Assembly (NCBI GenBank): GCA_040758525.1
Contig: JBFLVQ010000063.1
Coordinates: 1 to 24,034, forward strand
From: JBFLVQ01 sp040758525
GTDB taxonomy: Bacteria > Acidobacteriota > Blastocatellia > Chloracidobacteriales > JADJPF01
Reading direction: 5' to 3'
DNA: 24,034 nt
This document shows, piece by piece, positions 17,401-24,034 of the stretch. Below the pieces are notes generated by a model. The model saw only the letters and a list, made by a program, of their open reading frames with translations, was not told the origin of the DNA and made no database searches. The stretch's first letter is position 1; each line of letters starts with the position of its first letter. Made by a program: the position numbers and the translations under genes.

Positions 17401-18051
17401 CAGGAAGCAATCAAGCCGCGCCGTGAGGCATTGCGTATTGCTCGTGCGCTTGGCAATCGCCATTTTGAACTGATTATCACCAATAATCTTGGCGAACTAT
17501 ATCTAAACTTAGATAAATACCAAGAGGCAGAGAACTACTTTCTCAAGGCGCTTAAATTGTTACAGAGCGGCACCAACCAATTGTTTGAACAGGTCACACT
17601 ACACAACCTTGTACGTGTTTGTGTAAAACTGAAGAAGATGCCACAGGCACGTGCTTACCTATCACGTGCCGAGACACTTAATACTACTGTAGACCTGCTT
17701 GAGCAGCGTTGCGAGTTCCGTATGGTAATGGCTGAACTATTCTTTATGGATGGTAAAAATCGCGAGGCAATTATAGAAGCAGATCAGGCTATTACTTTTG
17801 CACGTACATTAGGCAGTCTTGAGCATGAATGGTTGCCCCTACTTATCAAGGCGCGTGCGCTTATTGCCTTGAGTCGTCTAGCTCAGGCCAAAGAGACGCT
17901 TGCCAAATGTATTGCCACTATTGAACGGGGCGCCGAAACAATTGCAGATATACCTGTGCGGGAGCGCTATTTGGCTCACAGCGAGCGACAACTTGCCTAT
18001 CAGTTATATACACAAATTGCTACTGATGGCGCTCCTGCCACACTGACATAA
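14461..18051 (+). CDS. Large Ser/Thr protein kinase with AAA/STAND-type ATPase and TPR repeats
   Basis: This 1196-residue protein is a signalling fusion. Residues 21-285 are a Hanks-type kinase: Gly-rich loop LGSGGMA (27-33), Lys50 in VAIK, HRDIKPPN (143-150) with catalytic Asp145, DFG 168-170, GTAEYMSPE and the DVYSLAMV block. A linker of about 50 residues leads to an ATPase module starting at FVGRNTEL: Walker A GEPGIGKT (368-375), Walker B LLALDDLHWAD (about 485-495) and the sensor-like VATGRP. The last roughly 450 residues are helical repeats of TPR type (for example AIDFYKQALECYRQAD, YQEAENYFLKALKLL). Unlike PknK or MalT relatives it ends without a LuxR-type HTH and has no membrane segment. 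The start has AGGA 13 nt upstream. Confidence 0.93.
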   Translation: MNEEIRPRPESWLGSVIDKKYRLLSPLGSGGMALVFLAERLHLRDMVAIKVLQPRAHSSSDALRRFQIEAAAAAKVKHPNVVTIYDFGFTDNGVVYIVMELLEGPGLDDELRRLGRFSIERTLEILKPVCSAIDAAHSLGLLHRDIKPPNIILHRGRYDISEVVKVLDFGIAKFFESDELVVRTSEGIVLGTAEYMSPEQCQGLPLDRRTDVYSLAMVCYHMLSGRLPFTAGETTEFLIKHVNEQPLPLRRAYNEISPEIEAIVMSALAKEPDERPASALEFYQRLDTAFNEMNTSQFSAVLAPLPAAHIPTVNLTKEITPTASMSAELGPAPAKFNCFVGRNTELSHLIDAWHAACAGEGRPLILLGEPGIGKTRLLEEFCNRVIETGAFVLRGRFYEMPGVRSFQTMILDLKNFLTRMQSRTEEMQATFGARADVLMRQLSRIWRTGGLVDHLSSWSDQETRLEYFSTLAQAFSLLSRRRPVLLALDDLHWADESARELLAYMVRSMSRERLLIVATGRPVGDNENFKEWLKNFRRECEVLTLSHFNRQQAFEVLEAIFGQVAITERQFKSLLEKSGGNPYFLVEILRLLMAEEHVKFDGEQWVFYNLNINIPPALIDFVELTLERIAKEARRIFTIAAVIGEEFNMDLLQHLTKLDEEALQGAIDRGIESSLVSPLPGRDCYRFNNTTIRRVLYDSLNKRARRRLHRFIAEWLETCRADIAIFQLAYHYYEAGELSSAFRQAVLAADAARESLQIDELRKYLGWAEESLAGLAELRQLEAAALVGELPTQAEAHEQVGLLANFRWLCGLSLVYRGRGDRAEEPLQQALAQAHLLNNSRLLGQIYTTLGVSRVNSGNKGEAIDFYKQALECYRQADYLDGQAHTLRNMSIIYEQRGDYTLALDCTQAAVETARACGNRGLESFSLSSEGWMLCKLRRFEEAALVVKKALELARRTAYQAARCACYNTVAEIYADQGLYQEAIKPRREALRIARALGNRHFELIITNNLGELYLNLDKYQEAENYFLKALKLLQSGTNQLFEQVTLHNLVRVCVKLKKMPQARAYLSRAETLNTTVDLLEQRCEFRMVMAELFFMDGKNREAIIEADQAITFARTLGSLEHEWLPLLIKARALIALSRLAQAKETLAKCIATIERGAETIADIPVRERYLAHSERQLAYQLYTQIATDGAPATLT

Positions 18052-18076
18052 ATTATCTATCGATTTTGCTAGAGAT

Positions 18077-19570
18077 TTAGGCTTCTGCACGGAAGGGGCT
18101 GGCCATCCCTTCCTCTTCTAGTCGTTCGGAAAATTCTCCTCGTAGGATCGCCTCAGCAAAGACCTCAGCAAGATAAGGGTCAAACTGTGTACCACGGCAA
18201 CGCATCAGTTCATCATAAGCAGCTTTCTGACCAAGCGCTTTACGATAAGGGCGAGTAGTGGTCATAGCATCGAAAGTATCAGCGATCGAGACAATCCGAC
18301 CCATCAATGGAATATCATCGCCACCTAGACCACGCGGGTAGCCACGCCCATCATAGAACTCATGGTGGCAATAGATACAGGGTACAGTATTGTGTAGCTG
18401 TTTGACATGCTCCACAATGCGCATACCAAACTCAGGATGATTCTTAATAATGGCATACTCTTCCTCGGTAAGTCGGCCTGGCTTGTTGAGAACATTATCA
18501 CGTATACGGATCTTACCAACATCATGTAAAAGTGCGCCAATCTCTATTATCTTTACTTGATCTTCTGGTAAGCCTAACTCACGGGCAAGGAAGACTGAAT
18601 AGACCGAGACACGCGCCGAATGACCACGTGTATAGGAATCGCGTGCATCTATACATTCGACCAGCATCTTGATCGATTCCATAAAGAGCGATTCTAGTTT
18701 GGCGTAGAGTCGCGAACTCTCTAACTTACCAGCCGTCTGTCGTGCCAACATCTCGGCAATCTTCTTCTCAGAGAACTTAAAAGGTGTATTAGTAAGGCGG
18801 AAAAGACTTAATACACCAATTGAATGCTCTTTCAGGCAGACCGGGACATGAAGTTGAGTAAGAGGAATAGTCCCATTATGACCAGCAGGATCGTTTACAA
18901 TTTGAGAGACAGGCTTCTTTAAGCAGAGCGCAGCAACATCCTCATCGGTGCGGTAAGTAAGTGATGATTGAGGTATCCCCTGTTCAGAGAAGATACGCTC
19001 CTGGTAGCAACCTACTTCTTCTTCTAGCAGAACTAATCGACCAGCTTTACATTTCACTCGTTCAATTGCCCGTTTAAGCATTTCGTTGGCGACTTCATCA
19101 AAACTGGGTAAGCACTCTAGTCGCTCACTGATGTCATAGAGGAGCGTTAATTCCTCATATTTCTCCATCAATTCAACTACTGTAGAGCGTTGCGCTCCCG
19201 CCCATTGCAAGCAACTTTGTAAAGTGCGGGTGAGACCATCGAGTAGTTCCTGTTGGAGTTGATCAGAAAGCGCAGAGGCAGATGTACGTGCCATACAGAT
19301 AAGCATGGCAGCAGTCTTTTCTGTGTCGTAGAGTTTGTTTGCGCTAATATAACAACCATCAACAATACGATCAAAACTGCTGCCCTCTTGGGTGCGTGCT
19401 TGCTGCCAAAGCGTCTCGACACATACTGGCTCAAGCAAAGGGCTCTCTTCACCTACTTGAACTAGCCGCTCGCCTTTATTACCAAAAACTACAATGCTGA
19501 CTTGATGAGCCTTGGCTAAGCTTTTTGCCAGCGGCTCAATAGAGTTGAGAACTGATTGAAGAAAAGCCAT
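18077..19570 (-). CDS. GAF-HD-GYP protein, probable cyclic-di-GMP phosphodiesterase
   Basis: This 497-residue protein has an N-terminal region of about 120 residues rich in predicted helix, then a GAF-like sensor region (about 146-290). A complete HD-GYP domain (about 295-480) follows: RDSYTRGHSARV, the HD pair His349-Asp350 in LLHDVGKIRIRD, NHPEFG, and HHEFYDGRGYPRGL carrying the GYP motif (410-412). ADTFDAMTTTRPYR closes the domain. Known family activity is hydrolysis of c-di-GMP. Most metal-binding residues are present, so it should be active. The ATG at 19570 has GGGGAG 7 nt upstream; the in-frame ATG at 19603 lies upstream of that site. It is convergent with the Ser/Thr kinase gene, 25 nt apart. 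Confidence 0.92.
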   Translation of the reverse strand: MAFLQSVLNSIEPLAKSLAKAHQVSIVVFGNKGERLVQVGEESPLLEPVCVETLWQQARTQEGSSFDRIVDGCYISANKLYDTEKTAAMLICMARTSASALSDQLQQELLDGLTRTLQSCLQWAGAQRSTVVELMEKYEELTLLYDISERLECLPSFDEVANEMLKRAIERVKCKAGRLVLLEEEVGCYQERIFSEQGIPQSSLTYRTDEDVAALCLKKPVSQIVNDPAGHNGTIPLTQLHVPVCLKEHSIGVLSLFRLTNTPFKFSEKKIAEMLARQTAGKLESSRLYAKLESLFMESIKMLVECIDARDSYTRGHSARVSVYSVFLARELGLPEDQVKIIEIGALLHDVGKIRIRDNVLNKPGRLTEEEYAIIKNHPEFGMRIVEHVKQLHNTVPCIYCHHEFYDGRGYPRGLGGDDIPLMGRIVSIADTFDAMTTTRPYRKALGQKAAYDELMRCRGTQFDPYLAEVFAEAILRGEFSERLEEEGMASPFRAEA

Positions 19571-19921
19571 CCCTTTGCTCCCCTTGAATGACCGACTGTT
19601 CATCTACTCATGAGCATTTGCTGATGATTGCTGATTTGCGGTTGTTATAATCTACGAGATAGCCCTAACTAGTTCAGTCGCGTATCGCCGCTATTGTAGC
19701 ACAGAAGCGAAAGCGGCAGAGGTAATTTTTATCCCTAGGCTATATTAATAAGGGTTACTAAAACTGTATTAGACTTAATCGTTGTCAATGATGCGACAAT
19801 TAAGGAGATCGCTGTAGATAATTACTAGATACAGCCGATTGTTTCTGATAAGGGGATCGACTTAACATGACCGCCGTCTGCATAGGATCTGGAATATCCC
19901 ATCACCGAAAAAACAACGACT
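19571..19921. other. Gene-poor intergenic stretch
   Basis: This 351-nt stretch holds the 5' leader of the HD-GYP gene on the minus strand and whatever drives the small ORF at 19922 on the plus strand. On the minus strand TACAAT (19693-19698) is a possible -10 without a good -35. An imperfect dyad TTGTC-N8-GACAA lies at 19782-19799, followed by an isolated AAGGAG with no usable ORF after it. I saw no convincing gene, tRNA or terminator. Confidence 0.5.
19618..19635. repeat. 8-bp direct repeat with 10-bp period in the HD-GYP leader
   Basis: TTGCTGAT occurs at 19618-19625 and 19628-19635, exactly 10 bp apart, i.e. one turn of the helix. It lies about 48 nt upstream of the HD-GYP start codon. 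It may be a tandem regulator site, or chance. Confidence 0.4.
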
Positions 19922-20140
19922 ATGGAAGAACACTTACGACCTCAGTCAAGGCGTGGAGGGATAACGCATGACGCTATGTTAGCGGCGTTAGAGAGCTATA
20001 TTGAAGTATGTCGACGCCGCTTTGATGTTTTTGCCGAGCAGGGAGCGCAGTTTGCTTGCCGACGTGAAGCACGCCGGTTGAATCGTGCCATTATGCATTT
20101 GCGCACACTGCAGGCTAGTGGTCATCGACGTCCTATCTAA
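19922..20140 (+). CDS. Small hypothetical protein, Arg-rich
   Basis: This is a possible 72-residue protein that I do not recognise. The second half looks like a helix-turn-helix hairpin or coiled coil with many Arg (LESYIEVCRRRFDVFAEQ, then ARRLNRAIMHLRTL), which argues mildly for a real protein. No ribosome site precedes the ATG at 19922. An internal in-frame ATG at 19976 has GGAGGG 15 nt upstream and would give a 54-residue product. The gene is followed by 122 nt of featureless DNA. Coding status is uncertain. Confidence 0.5.
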   Translation: MEEHLRPQSRRGGITHDAMLAALESYIEVCRRRFDVFAEQGAQFACRREARRLNRAIMHLRTLQASGHRRPI

Positions 20141-20262
20141 CCAATCGCCTAACTGCAAAAATTAGTCTCCTACCTCGTCCAATTGGCCGTGTCTTTGCCT
20201 CGCCTGTGCACGGGAGCGCATTGTAGAATTATGCTGACATCTACTTATCGTACGGGAAAGGC

Positions 20263-20562
20263 ATGGAAAAGAGCTACTATCTTATTAGCTGGAAAGAGAG
20301 TTTCTTCGAACTGTTGAAATCGCTCAACCATCCTAGCGTGATTGCGCTCAATGAGCCACAATTAGAACGTCTATTGGTTGCGATTGCACAAGGCGGCTTC
20401 GGCCAAGATGTGGTCGATAATATCATCCAGGTTAAGGAACGGTTTCTCGAATTTACTTGCCAGGAATACGATATCGATCTACCACGCACAATAGAGGTGT
20501 TCGATCACTATTTTGAGTTGATTGAACCGGACTATTTTATTGATCTTGATGAGGCAAATTAA
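20263..20562 (+). CDS. Small acidic protein of unknown function, translationally coupled to bshA
   Basis: This 99-residue protein matches no family I can name. It is acidic and probably all-helical, with conserved-looking aromatic positions (SYYLISWKESFFELL, FDHYFELIEPDYFIDLDE). There is no signal peptide, membrane segment or Cys pair; the only Cys is in FLEFTCQEYD. Its TAA overlaps the bshA ATG by one base (TAATG at 20560-20564), so translation of the two is coupled and a functional link to BshA is a fair inference. A GGGAAAGG lies just before its ATG. Confidence 0.75.
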   Translation: MEKSYYLISWKESFFELLKSLNHPSVIALNEPQLERLLVAIAQGGFGQDVVDNIIQVKERFLEFTCQEYDIDLPRTIEVFDHYFELIEPDYFIDLDEAN

Positions 20563-21689
20563 TGAATATTGGCATCACCTGTTACTCATCTTATGGTGGT
20601 AGCGGTATCGTTGGCTCCGAACTAGGCAGGGAGCTAGCCAAACGCGGCCATACCGTCCATTTTATCTGTTCTGCACTACCTACACGGGTTACAGAACTAA
20701 ATGAGAATATACAGTTTCATGAGGTTGAACTGATCAACTATCCACTCTTTGAGTATCCACCCTATGACCTTGCACTGGCAGTAAAGATGTGTGATGTTGC
20801 TATGGATGTAAAGCTAGATCTGTTACATGTACATTATGCTATTCCACATTCGATCAGTGCATTTCTGGCTCGTGAGATGTATGGTACTACCAAATACCTA
20901 CCAATTGTTACTACTCTACATGGCACGGATATTACACTAGTAGGGGCAGATCGCTCTTATCTGCCAATCACACGTTTCGGTATACTACGTTCTGATGGAG
21001 TAACGGTAATATCGGACTACCTAAGGCGCGAGACCTGTCAGGTCTTTGAAGTGCCTACAGGCAAGATTCAAGTGATTCCTAACTTTATCAATCCCGACTA
21101 CTATTACCGCCGACCCAATGAAGCACTACGCAGCAAGCTTGCCCCAGATGGCGAGAGACTGGTTGTGCACTTATCAAACTTCCGTCCAGTTAAGCGTGTT
21201 ACCGACTGTATACGTATTTTTGCGGCATTACAGGGTAAGGTAAAGGCGCGACTGATAATGGTAGGCGATGGTCCAGAGAAGGCTCAAGCCGAATGGTTAG
21301 CGCGTCAACTGGGCGTCAACAAAAATATCGCCTTTGTTGGCAAGCAGCCATCGATTGTCGATTACCTTTCTGTCGCCGATCTCTTGTTATTACCTAGCGA
21401 GACCGAATCATTTGGTCTGGCGGCATTAGAGGCGATGGCTTGTGAGGTACCGGTAATAGCAAGTAATGTAGGCGGTCTACCAGAGGTCGTTGTTGATGGT
21501 GAGACAGGATATCTGGCCGAAGTTGGCGATCTAGAAACCATGGCTAAATATGCTGCAAAGATCCTTGCCAGTGATACACTGCAACGCAAGATGGGTACAT
21601 TTGCACGTCAGATTGCCATCGAGAAGTTTTCTACCGAGAAGATTATCCCATTGTATATCGAGTACTATCAGCAAATATTAAACGGTTAA
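20562..21689 (+). CDS. bshA: N-acetyl-alpha-D-glucosaminyl L-malate synthase (BshA), GT4 glycosyltransferase
   Basis: BshA makes GlcNAc-malate from UDP-GlcNAc and L-malate, the first step of bacillithiol synthesis in the cytoplasm. The 375-residue GT4 protein has the BshA-specific N-terminal pattern GITCYSSYGGSGIVGSELGRELAKRGH, then VHFICSALPTR and the block FHEVELINYPLFEYPPYDLALA. LLHVHYAIPH and VTTLHGTDITLVG follow. The C-terminal nucleotide-sugar domain shows VVHLSNFRPVKR, MVGDGPE, PSETESFGLAALEAMACEVPVIASNVGGLPEVV. These blocks separate it from generic GT4 enzymes. bshB and bshC are not in the window. It overlaps the upstream 99-residue gene and is followed 9 nt later by rocD. Confidence 0.92.
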   Translation: MNIGITCYSSYGGSGIVGSELGRELAKRGHTVHFICSALPTRVTELNENIQFHEVELINYPLFEYPPYDLALAVKMCDVAMDVKLDLLHVHYAIPHSISAFLAREMYGTTKYLPIVTTLHGTDITLVGADRSYLPITRFGILRSDGVTVISDYLRRETCQVFEVPTGKIQVIPNFINPDYYYRRPNEALRSKLAPDGERLVVHLSNFRPVKRVTDCIRIFAALQGKVKARLIMVGDGPEKAQAEWLARQLGVNKNIAFVGKQPSIVDYLSVADLLLLPSETESFGLAALEAMACEVPVIASNVGGLPEVVVDGETGYLAEVGDLETMAKYAAKILASDTLQRKMGTFARQIAIEKFSTEKIIPLYIEYYQQILNG

Positions 21690-21698
21690 GGGGGAAAA

Positions 21699-22901
21699 GT
21701 GCAGAGCGAAGATTACATAAGACTGGCTGATGATTATGGTGCCCACAATTACCACCCATTGCCGATTGTAGTAGCAAAGGCTGAAGGTGTATGGATGTGG
21801 GATCCCGAAGGACGCCGCTACTTAGATATGCTGAGCAGTTATTCGGCGCTTAATCAAGGGCATCGCCATCCCAAGATCATTGCCGCAATGAAAGAACAGC
21901 TTGATCGAGTAACGCTTACTTCTCGCGCTTTTTATAACGATCAGTTTGGACCATTTCTGAAAATGCTCTGTGGTATTGCTGGAATGGAGAAAGCACTGTT
22001 GATGAATAGTGGTGCCGAAGCGGTAGAGACAGCAATCAAAGCAGCACGCAAATGGGGTTATGAGATAAAAGGTGTAACAGCCGATCGTGCAGAAATAATC
22101 GTTTGTCGTAACAATTTTCATGGTCGTACCACAACAATAGTAGGTTTTTCTTCTGAAGAGCAATACCGAGATGGTTTTGGTCCCTTCACACCTGGCTTCC
22201 GTATGATCGAATATGGCAATGAAGCCGCGCTAGCGGCTGCCATCAATAAGAATACCGTAGCTTTTCTGGTCGAGCCGATTCAGGGCGAGGCAGGTATTCT
22301 ACTGCCTCCAGAAGGGTTTTTGCGGGCCGCACGCCAGCTCTGCAAAGAGGCAAATATATTGCTAATGACCGATGAGATACAGACAGGATTAGGACGTACA
22401 GGGCGTATGTTTGCCTATCAGCATGAGGAGATCGAACCTGATGTTCTGATTGTTGGTAAGGCGCTAGGCGGCGGCCTATATCCAGTATCTGGCATACTTG
22501 CTAGCAATGAAGTGATGAATGTTTTCCGTCCAGGTGATCATGGTAGTACCTTTGGTGGCAATCCGCTTGCCTGTGCTTGTGGTCTTGCTGCGCTTGAGGT
22601 GATTGTTGAGGAACGGCTACCAGAACGTGCTGCCGAGTTGGGCGAATATTTTCTTAAGCAACTACATGCCATAGAGAGTCCTTTTGTGCATGATGTACGT
22701 GGGCGAGGCCTCTTTATAGGTGTAGAGATCAAATCTAGCGCAGGACCAGCGCGACCTTTCTGTGAGCGCCTTAGTGAGCGTGGAGTACTGGCTAAGGAGA
22801 CACATCATCAAGTGATCCGTTTTGCCCCTCCACTTACCATCACACGCGAAGAGCTTGATTGGGCATTAGAGCAGATTAGATATGTATTATTACCACAGTA
22901 G
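21699..22901 (+). CDS. rocD: Ornithine aminotransferase
   Basis: RocD transfers the delta-amino group of ornithine to 2-oxoglutarate, giving glutamate semialdehyde and linking arginine/ornithine and proline metabolism. The 400-residue class III aminotransferase has the ornithine-type features: AHNYHPLPIVVAKAEGVWMWD, LDMLSSYSALNQGHRHP, LMNSGAEAVETAIKAARKWGY, FHGRTTTIVGFS and PIQGEAGILLP. DEIQTGLGRTG carries the PLP Asp225, and GKALGGGLYPVS holds PLP Lys254. The start is a GTG with AAGGGGG a few nt upstream. It is 9 nt behind bshA on the same strand, so the two are probably cotranscribed, although no direct pathway link is established. Confidence 0.95.
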   Translation: MQSEDYIRLADDYGAHNYHPLPIVVAKAEGVWMWDPEGRRYLDMLSSYSALNQGHRHPKIIAAMKEQLDRVTLTSRAFYNDQFGPFLKMLCGIAGMEKALLMNSGAEAVETAIKAARKWGYEIKGVTADRAEIIVCRNNFHGRTTTIVGFSSEEQYRDGFGPFTPGFRMIEYGNEAALAAAINKNTVAFLVEPIQGEAGILLPPEGFLRAARQLCKEANILLMTDEIQTGLGRTGRMFAYQHEEIEPDVLIVGKALGGGLYPVSGILASNEVMNVFRPGDHGSTFGGNPLACACGLAALEVIVEERLPERAAELGEYFLKQLHAIESPFVHDVRGRGLFIGVEIKSSAGPARPFCERLSERGVLAKETHHQVIRFAPPLTITREELDWALEQIRYVLLPQ

Positions 22902-22913
22902 TTGTTTTAAGTT

Positions 22914-23627
22914 ATGAATAGGGTTGACAGGTTAATGGGTGTTTTGACGGTGTTACAAGCGAGAAAGTTTGTAACTGCAGAACAACTTGCGCAAAACTTT
23001 GAAATTAGTATTAGAACCATCTATCGAGATATCAGAGCATTAAACGAAATTGGTGTGCCTGTTGGGTATGAGAGCAATAAAGGCTATTTTATTATGCAAG
23101 GTTATTTTTTACCGCCGGTCTCTTTTACCAGCGAAGAAGCAAATGCACTGATTTTGATGGATACGATTGCTCGCCGGTTTGCTGACCCATCGACCCAAAA
23201 GCATTATGAAATGGCATTAAACAAGGTCAAAGCAACTCTCAAAGAGTCACAAAAATTAAGATTGGAAAAGCTCACCCCACAGATCAAAACACTCAAGATT
23301 GAAGATGCTAAATTCAATTTTGCATATCTGTCGGAAATACAGAACTCTCTTGCTAATAGAGCAATTCTACAAATGGAGTATCAAAACTACTATCAAGAAA
23401 AGAGTCAGCGAGAAGTAGAGCCTATTGGGTTGATCTTCTATGATATGAATTGGCACTTAATTGCCTGGTGCTGGAAACGCTATCAATATCGTGATTTCAA
23501 AGTGTCGCGTATTCTCGCCCTTTCCATTACCAATAGAACTTTCCGAAAAACAGATCACATTGATATTACCCAATACATCATTTCTCTAGAAATATATCTC
23601 AACGGACTGCCACACTGTTGTCAGTAA
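22914..23627 (+). CDS. YafY-type transcriptional regulator (HTH_11 + WYL domain)
   Basis: This 237-residue regulator starts with a winged HTH (residues 1-60: RLMGVLTVLQARKFVTAEQL, FEISIRTIYRDIRALNEIGV), then VGYESNKGYFIMQGYFLPPVSF. A WYL domain follows (about 140-215: ILQMEYQNYYQEKSQREVEPIGLIFYDMNWHLIAWCW, FKVSRILAL). WYL domains bind ligands or single-stranded DNA and control the HTH. The length matches short YafY-like members that lack a long C-terminal extension, so I do not think it is truncated. Base composition and codon use are clearly AT-richer than in rocD and upstream genes, and no ribosome site precedes its ATG, 12 nt after rocD. This suggests a separate, possibly acquired, unit with the gene downstream. 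Confidence 0.9.
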   Translation: MNRVDRLMGVLTVLQARKFVTAEQLAQNFEISIRTIYRDIRALNEIGVPVGYESNKGYFIMQGYFLPPVSFTSEEANALILMDTIARRFADPSTQKHYEMALNKVKATLKESQKLRLEKLTPQIKTLKIEDAKFNFAYLSEIQNSLANRAILQMEYQNYYQEKSQREVEPIGLIFYDMNWHLIAWCWKRYQYRDFKVSRILALSITNRTFRKTDHIDITQYIISLEIYLNGLPHCCQ

Positions 23628-23677
23628 GCCTGCGCTATTGTTTCAATCGTTCCAGCAAAATCTAGAAAAAAGGAGCA

Positions 23678-24034
23678 ATGCGAACGCCTCAATTGAGGCG
23701 CATAGTAATAGCCGATATGATCCACCACAGAAGAACTTTTTTACAATCCTGTTGCGCAGGCGCAATCGGTTTACTACTAACACCCGCAACCCAAAAAGAT
23801 ATGTTACAAGTATCATTCGATGCCAAAGGCGACTTGGAAATTGTTGCATCAAAAACCTCCTCTCCCAACGACTTCGATTTTTTAGTAGGCAATTGGAAGA
23901 TTCACAACAAAAAACTCAAGACAAGGCTTAATAATTGTACAGAATGGTTTGAATTTGAAGCGAGCGGTATATGTCATAAGATTCTCAATGGTTTTGGAAA
24001 TACCGATCGATACATTACTGAGCTTAACGGAGCC
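23678..24034 (+). CDS. Exported-looking protein of unknown function with an FDFLVGNW motif (3' truncated by window)
   Basis: An uninterrupted frame runs from the ATG at 23678 off the end of the window, at least 119 residues. Around residues 18-35 it reads HHRRTFLQSCCAGAIGLLL, a twin-arginine-type signal, so the true start may be the in-frame ATG at 23717 (MIHHRRTFLQ). After the signal come FDFLVGNWKIHNKKLKTRLN, TEWFEFEASGICHKILNGFGN and DRYITELNG. The motif FDFLVGNW resembles the opening of DUF1579-like beta-barrel proteins; function is unknown. An AGGAG (23671-23675) lies only 2 nt before the first ATG. It follows the YafY-type gene by 50 nt and shares its AT-rich composition, suggesting that the regulator controls it. 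ORFs in other frames here are shadows. Confidence 0.8.
   Translation, partial: MRTPQLRRIVIADMIHHRRTFLQSCCAGAIGLLLTPATQKDMLQVSFDAKGDLEIVASKTSSPNDFDFLVGNWKIHNKKLKTRLNNCTEWFEFEASGICHKILNGFGNTDRYITELNGA
23685..23700. promoter_or_regulatory. Perfect 16-bp palindrome at the start of the exported-protein gene
   Basis: CGCCTCAATTGAGGCG is self-complementary over all 16 bp with no spacer. It lies between the two candidate start codons (23678 and 23717) of the gene that follows the YafY-type regulator. It is a candidate operator for that regulator. If the first ATG is used, it lies inside the coding region. Confidence 0.5.

Noticed and set aside
19801..19835. Small gene after the AAGGAG at about 19802
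   Set aside because: No start codon at useful distance leads to more than a few codons before a stop.
23638..23931. 97-residue plus-strand ORF and the minus-strand ORFs at 23643-23892
   Set aside because: The overlapping frame from 23678 carries a signal peptide and a conserved-looking domain and stays open to the window end; these are its shadows.

Overview
This window looks like ordinary chromosome from a mesophilic, moderate-GC bacterium. A diderm such as an Acidobacteriota (Blastocatellia-like) member fits best. That assignment is an inference from the gene mix and not a proven placement: CIRCE-controlled groES-groL, a purC followed by a tiny Fis-type HTH gene, short psd followed by pssA, bacillithiol-type BshA, a large Ser/Thr kinase with AAA and TPR parts, and an HD-GYP protein. 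I see no rRNA, tRNA, CRISPR array, prophage or insertion sequence.

Layout. 1-120 is the tail of an unidentified, probably membrane, protein. 137-2378 is the groES-groL operon on the minus strand, with a consensus promoter overlapped by a perfect CIRCE operator and a hairpin terminator after groL. 2548-3303 is a DUF4239-type membrane protein. 3323-4614 (minus) holds a Fis-type HTH protein and purC, divergent from uvrB (4850-6838); near-consensus promoters face away from each other across a GC-rich dyad. A DUF465 small protein (6989-7228) ends in a clear terminator. 7366-11044 is a same-strand run: psd, pssA (overlapping), a PLP aminotransferase and a solitary beta-class DNA methyltransferase.

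11177-19570 is a signalling block: REC-HK-REC and REC-HK proteins (overlapping genes), a hot-dog thioesterase 7 nt downstream, a 1196-residue Ser/Thr kinase-AAA-TPR protein, and a convergent GAF/HD-GYP protein. After a 351-nt gene-poor stretch come a 72-residue ORF, a 99-residue acidic protein translationally coupled to bshA, and rocD. The right end (22914-24034) is visibly AT-richer: a YafY/WYL-type regulator followed by the start of an exported-looking protein cut by the window edge, with a perfect 16-bp palindrome at the start of that gene.

How the genes work together. psd and pssA are consecutive enzymes of phosphatidylethanolamine synthesis (PssA makes phosphatidylserine, Psd decarboxylates it). 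groS and groL make the two rings of the chaperonin. The two histidine kinases carry three receiver domains and no DNA-binding output, so their target is probably encoded elsewhere. I did not find a clearly new defence or mobile system. The best candidates for something undescribed are the 99-residue protein coupled to bshA, the two-kinase/thioesterase operon, the AT-rich regulator/exported-protein module and several unexplained dyads.
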